A DNA stretch of 7,259 nt from Sulfurimonas autotrophica (GTDB lineage: Bacteria; Campylobacterota; Campylobacteria; Campylobacterales; Sulfurimonadaceae): NCBI GenBank assembly GCA_015662405.1, contig DQUE01000154.1, positions 1-7,259 of the forward strand. Direction: 5' to 3'. Within the stretch, counting starts at the first letter, position 1. Each line of letters begins with the position of its first letter. The translations under genes were made by a program, and so were the position numbers. Under the pieces are notes generated by a model. It worked only from the letters and a program-made list of their open reading frames with translations, made no database searches and was not told where the DNA came from. Positions 6,516 to 7,259 of the stretch are shown here, piece after piece.

Positions 6516-6944
6516 TTGTTCCCAACTCTTTTACAAGTTTTTCTGAGTATATTATTATATAGTGCTACTCTTTTTGCAGATGATCTAATAGATGTGAAAG
6601 AAATTGCACTGAAAAAGGATGAGCAAAAGAAAATTCTTGTAAAATACGATGGTAAAACAAGGCTCTTTCAATTTAGATGGACTTTATATATTAATGATGG
6701 ATTAGTAATTTTACGCTCTTATGATAAGCGAGTAGCGCAAAACATACTCTACCTTAATCATAAAAATCAAAGTTTTCGGGTTGCACTAAAAACTCCTGGA
6801 GCAGATTTTTATAATGTACCTTATATGCTCATTAAATTTAAAGAGTTTGATTTTAAAAATAATAAAGCACTGTTTGTTGTTTATATAAGCGATAATAAAC
6901 AACAAATAATGCTTGAGATATTAGAAAATAAAAATAAAAGATGA
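6516..6944 (+). CDS. Secreted hypothetical protein upstream of polyprenyl synthase
   Basis: The 142-residue product begins with a hydrophobic stretch (about residues 4-21, LATVL-like in composition) ending in LFA-DD, which looks like a signal peptide cleaved after Ala21. The mature part is about 120 residues, rich in Lys, Phe, Tyr and Asn, with alternating hydrophobic residues that suggest beta-strands; there is no cysteine for a lipid anchor or disulfide. The start is TTG at 6516, two bases after the small ORF, with only a weak ribosome site. No Lys or Arg precedes the hydrophobic core, which is unusual for a signal peptide. The stop overlaps the next start (ATGA). I do not know its function; I recall small exported proteins beside the prenyl synthase gene in Campylobacter, but cannot confirm they are related. 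Confidence 0.72.
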   Translation: MFPTLLQVFLSILLYSATLFADDLIDVKEIALKKDEQKKILVKYDGKTRLFQFRWTLYINDGLVILRSYDKRVAQNILYLNHKNQSFRVALKTPGADFYNVPYMLIKFKEFDFKNNKALFVVYISDNKQQIMLEILENKNKR

Positions 6945-7259
6945 GAGAAATGCAAAGAGTAGAAGCAGAGATTACAAGACTAATTGATGAGTGTGATTAT
7001 GATGAGGTGAATCGCCTTCTTAGTATGCTTCAAGGCGGAAAAAGAGTGCGCGCAAAATTGATACTCAAAATTGCCCCAGATCATAAAGATGCTCCACTTT
7101 TGGCTGCTATAGTAGAGCTTATTCATGCAGCCTCACTTCTGCACGATGATGTGATAGATGATGCGAAGACAAGACGTGGAGTGGCATCTGTGAATGCAAC
7201 AGATGGTAGTAAAATAGCTGTTATGCTTGGTGATATTTTATACTCGAAAGCATTTACAG
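6941..7259 (+). CDS. Polyprenyl (probably octaprenyl-type) diphosphate synthase, N-terminal part
   Basis: The frame is open from ATG at 6941 to the right edge, giving 106 residues of a protein usually near 300. Trans-prenyl synthases extend farnesyl or geranyl diphosphate with isopentenyl diphosphate units; the long-chain members, as in IspB, make the side chain of menaquinone or ubiquinone. The sequence shows GGKRVR (32-37), the isopentenyl-diphosphate-binding patch, here followed by Ala where Pro is usual, and the first aspartate-rich motif LLHDDVIDDAKTRRG (66-80), with D69, D70 and D73 expected to bind Mg2+. The second aspartate motif is outside the window, so product chain length cannot be judged. 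The ATG shares ATGA with the upstream stop, indicating coupling; ATG at 6950, with GAGAG before it, is an alternative start. Confidence 0.92.
   Translation, partial: MREMQRVEAEITRLIDECDYDEVNRLLSMLQGGKRVRAKLILKIAPDHKDAPLLAAIVELIHAASLLHDDVIDDAKTRRGVASVNATDGSKIAVMLGDILYSKAFT

Noticed and set aside
1..7259. Search by eye for CRISPR arrays, insertion sequences, tRNA genes, phage or defence genes
   Set aside because: No regularly spaced repeats, transposase-like frames, tRNA-like cloverleaf or defence domains were seen; every long gene is accounted for.

Overview
The window is AT-rich, with short spacers, frequent TTG/GTG starts and good AGGAG-type ribosome sites. ArgB, NadE, the short LpxK and the NIT-PAS-HD-GYP sensor all look like proteins of a free-living Campylobacterota (Epsilonproteobacteria) member of the Sulfurimonas/Sulfurovum kind. 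This placement is an inference from protein style and gene order; no marker gene is present.

Layout: (1) 2-1681, minus strand: a membrane c-di-GMP phosphodiesterase-type sensor (NIT, TM, PAS, HD-GYP), cut by the left edge just before its GYP motif. (2) 1682-1831: an AT-rich divergent promoter region. (3) 1832-4685, plus strand: a tight three-gene run of nadE, a DegT/DnrJ/EryC1/StrS sugar aminotransferase, and lpxK (17 nt and 5 nt gaps). It ends in a 14-bp perfect inverted repeat inside the lpxK 3' end and a weak terminator-like stem shared with the convergent gene. (4) 4705-5250, minus strand: a six-helix DUF308/HdeD-type membrane protein. (5) 5251-5549: a spacer of about 300 nt, with an ArgR-box-like palindrome and promoter just before argB. 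(6) 5550 to the right edge, plus strand: argB, a 31-codon small ORF, a secreted hypothetical protein and a polyprenyl diphosphate synthase cut by the edge. These are packed as one likely operon (16 nt gap, 2 nt gap, then a 4-nt ATGA overlap).

Functionally these are mostly housekeeping genes: the last step of NAD synthesis, lipid A 4'-phosphorylation with a possible sugar-amination partner, the committed arginine-feedback step of arginine synthesis, and isoprenoid chain elongation for quinones. The sensor at the left is the accessory signalling element.

No CRISPR array, insertion sequence, tRNA, rRNA, phage or defence module is visible, and I do not see a clearly new multi-gene system. The points most worth a second look are the inverted repeat in lpxK, the palindrome at the argB promoter, the divergent active-site motifs of the aminotransferase and LpxK, and the small ORF with its secreted neighbour.
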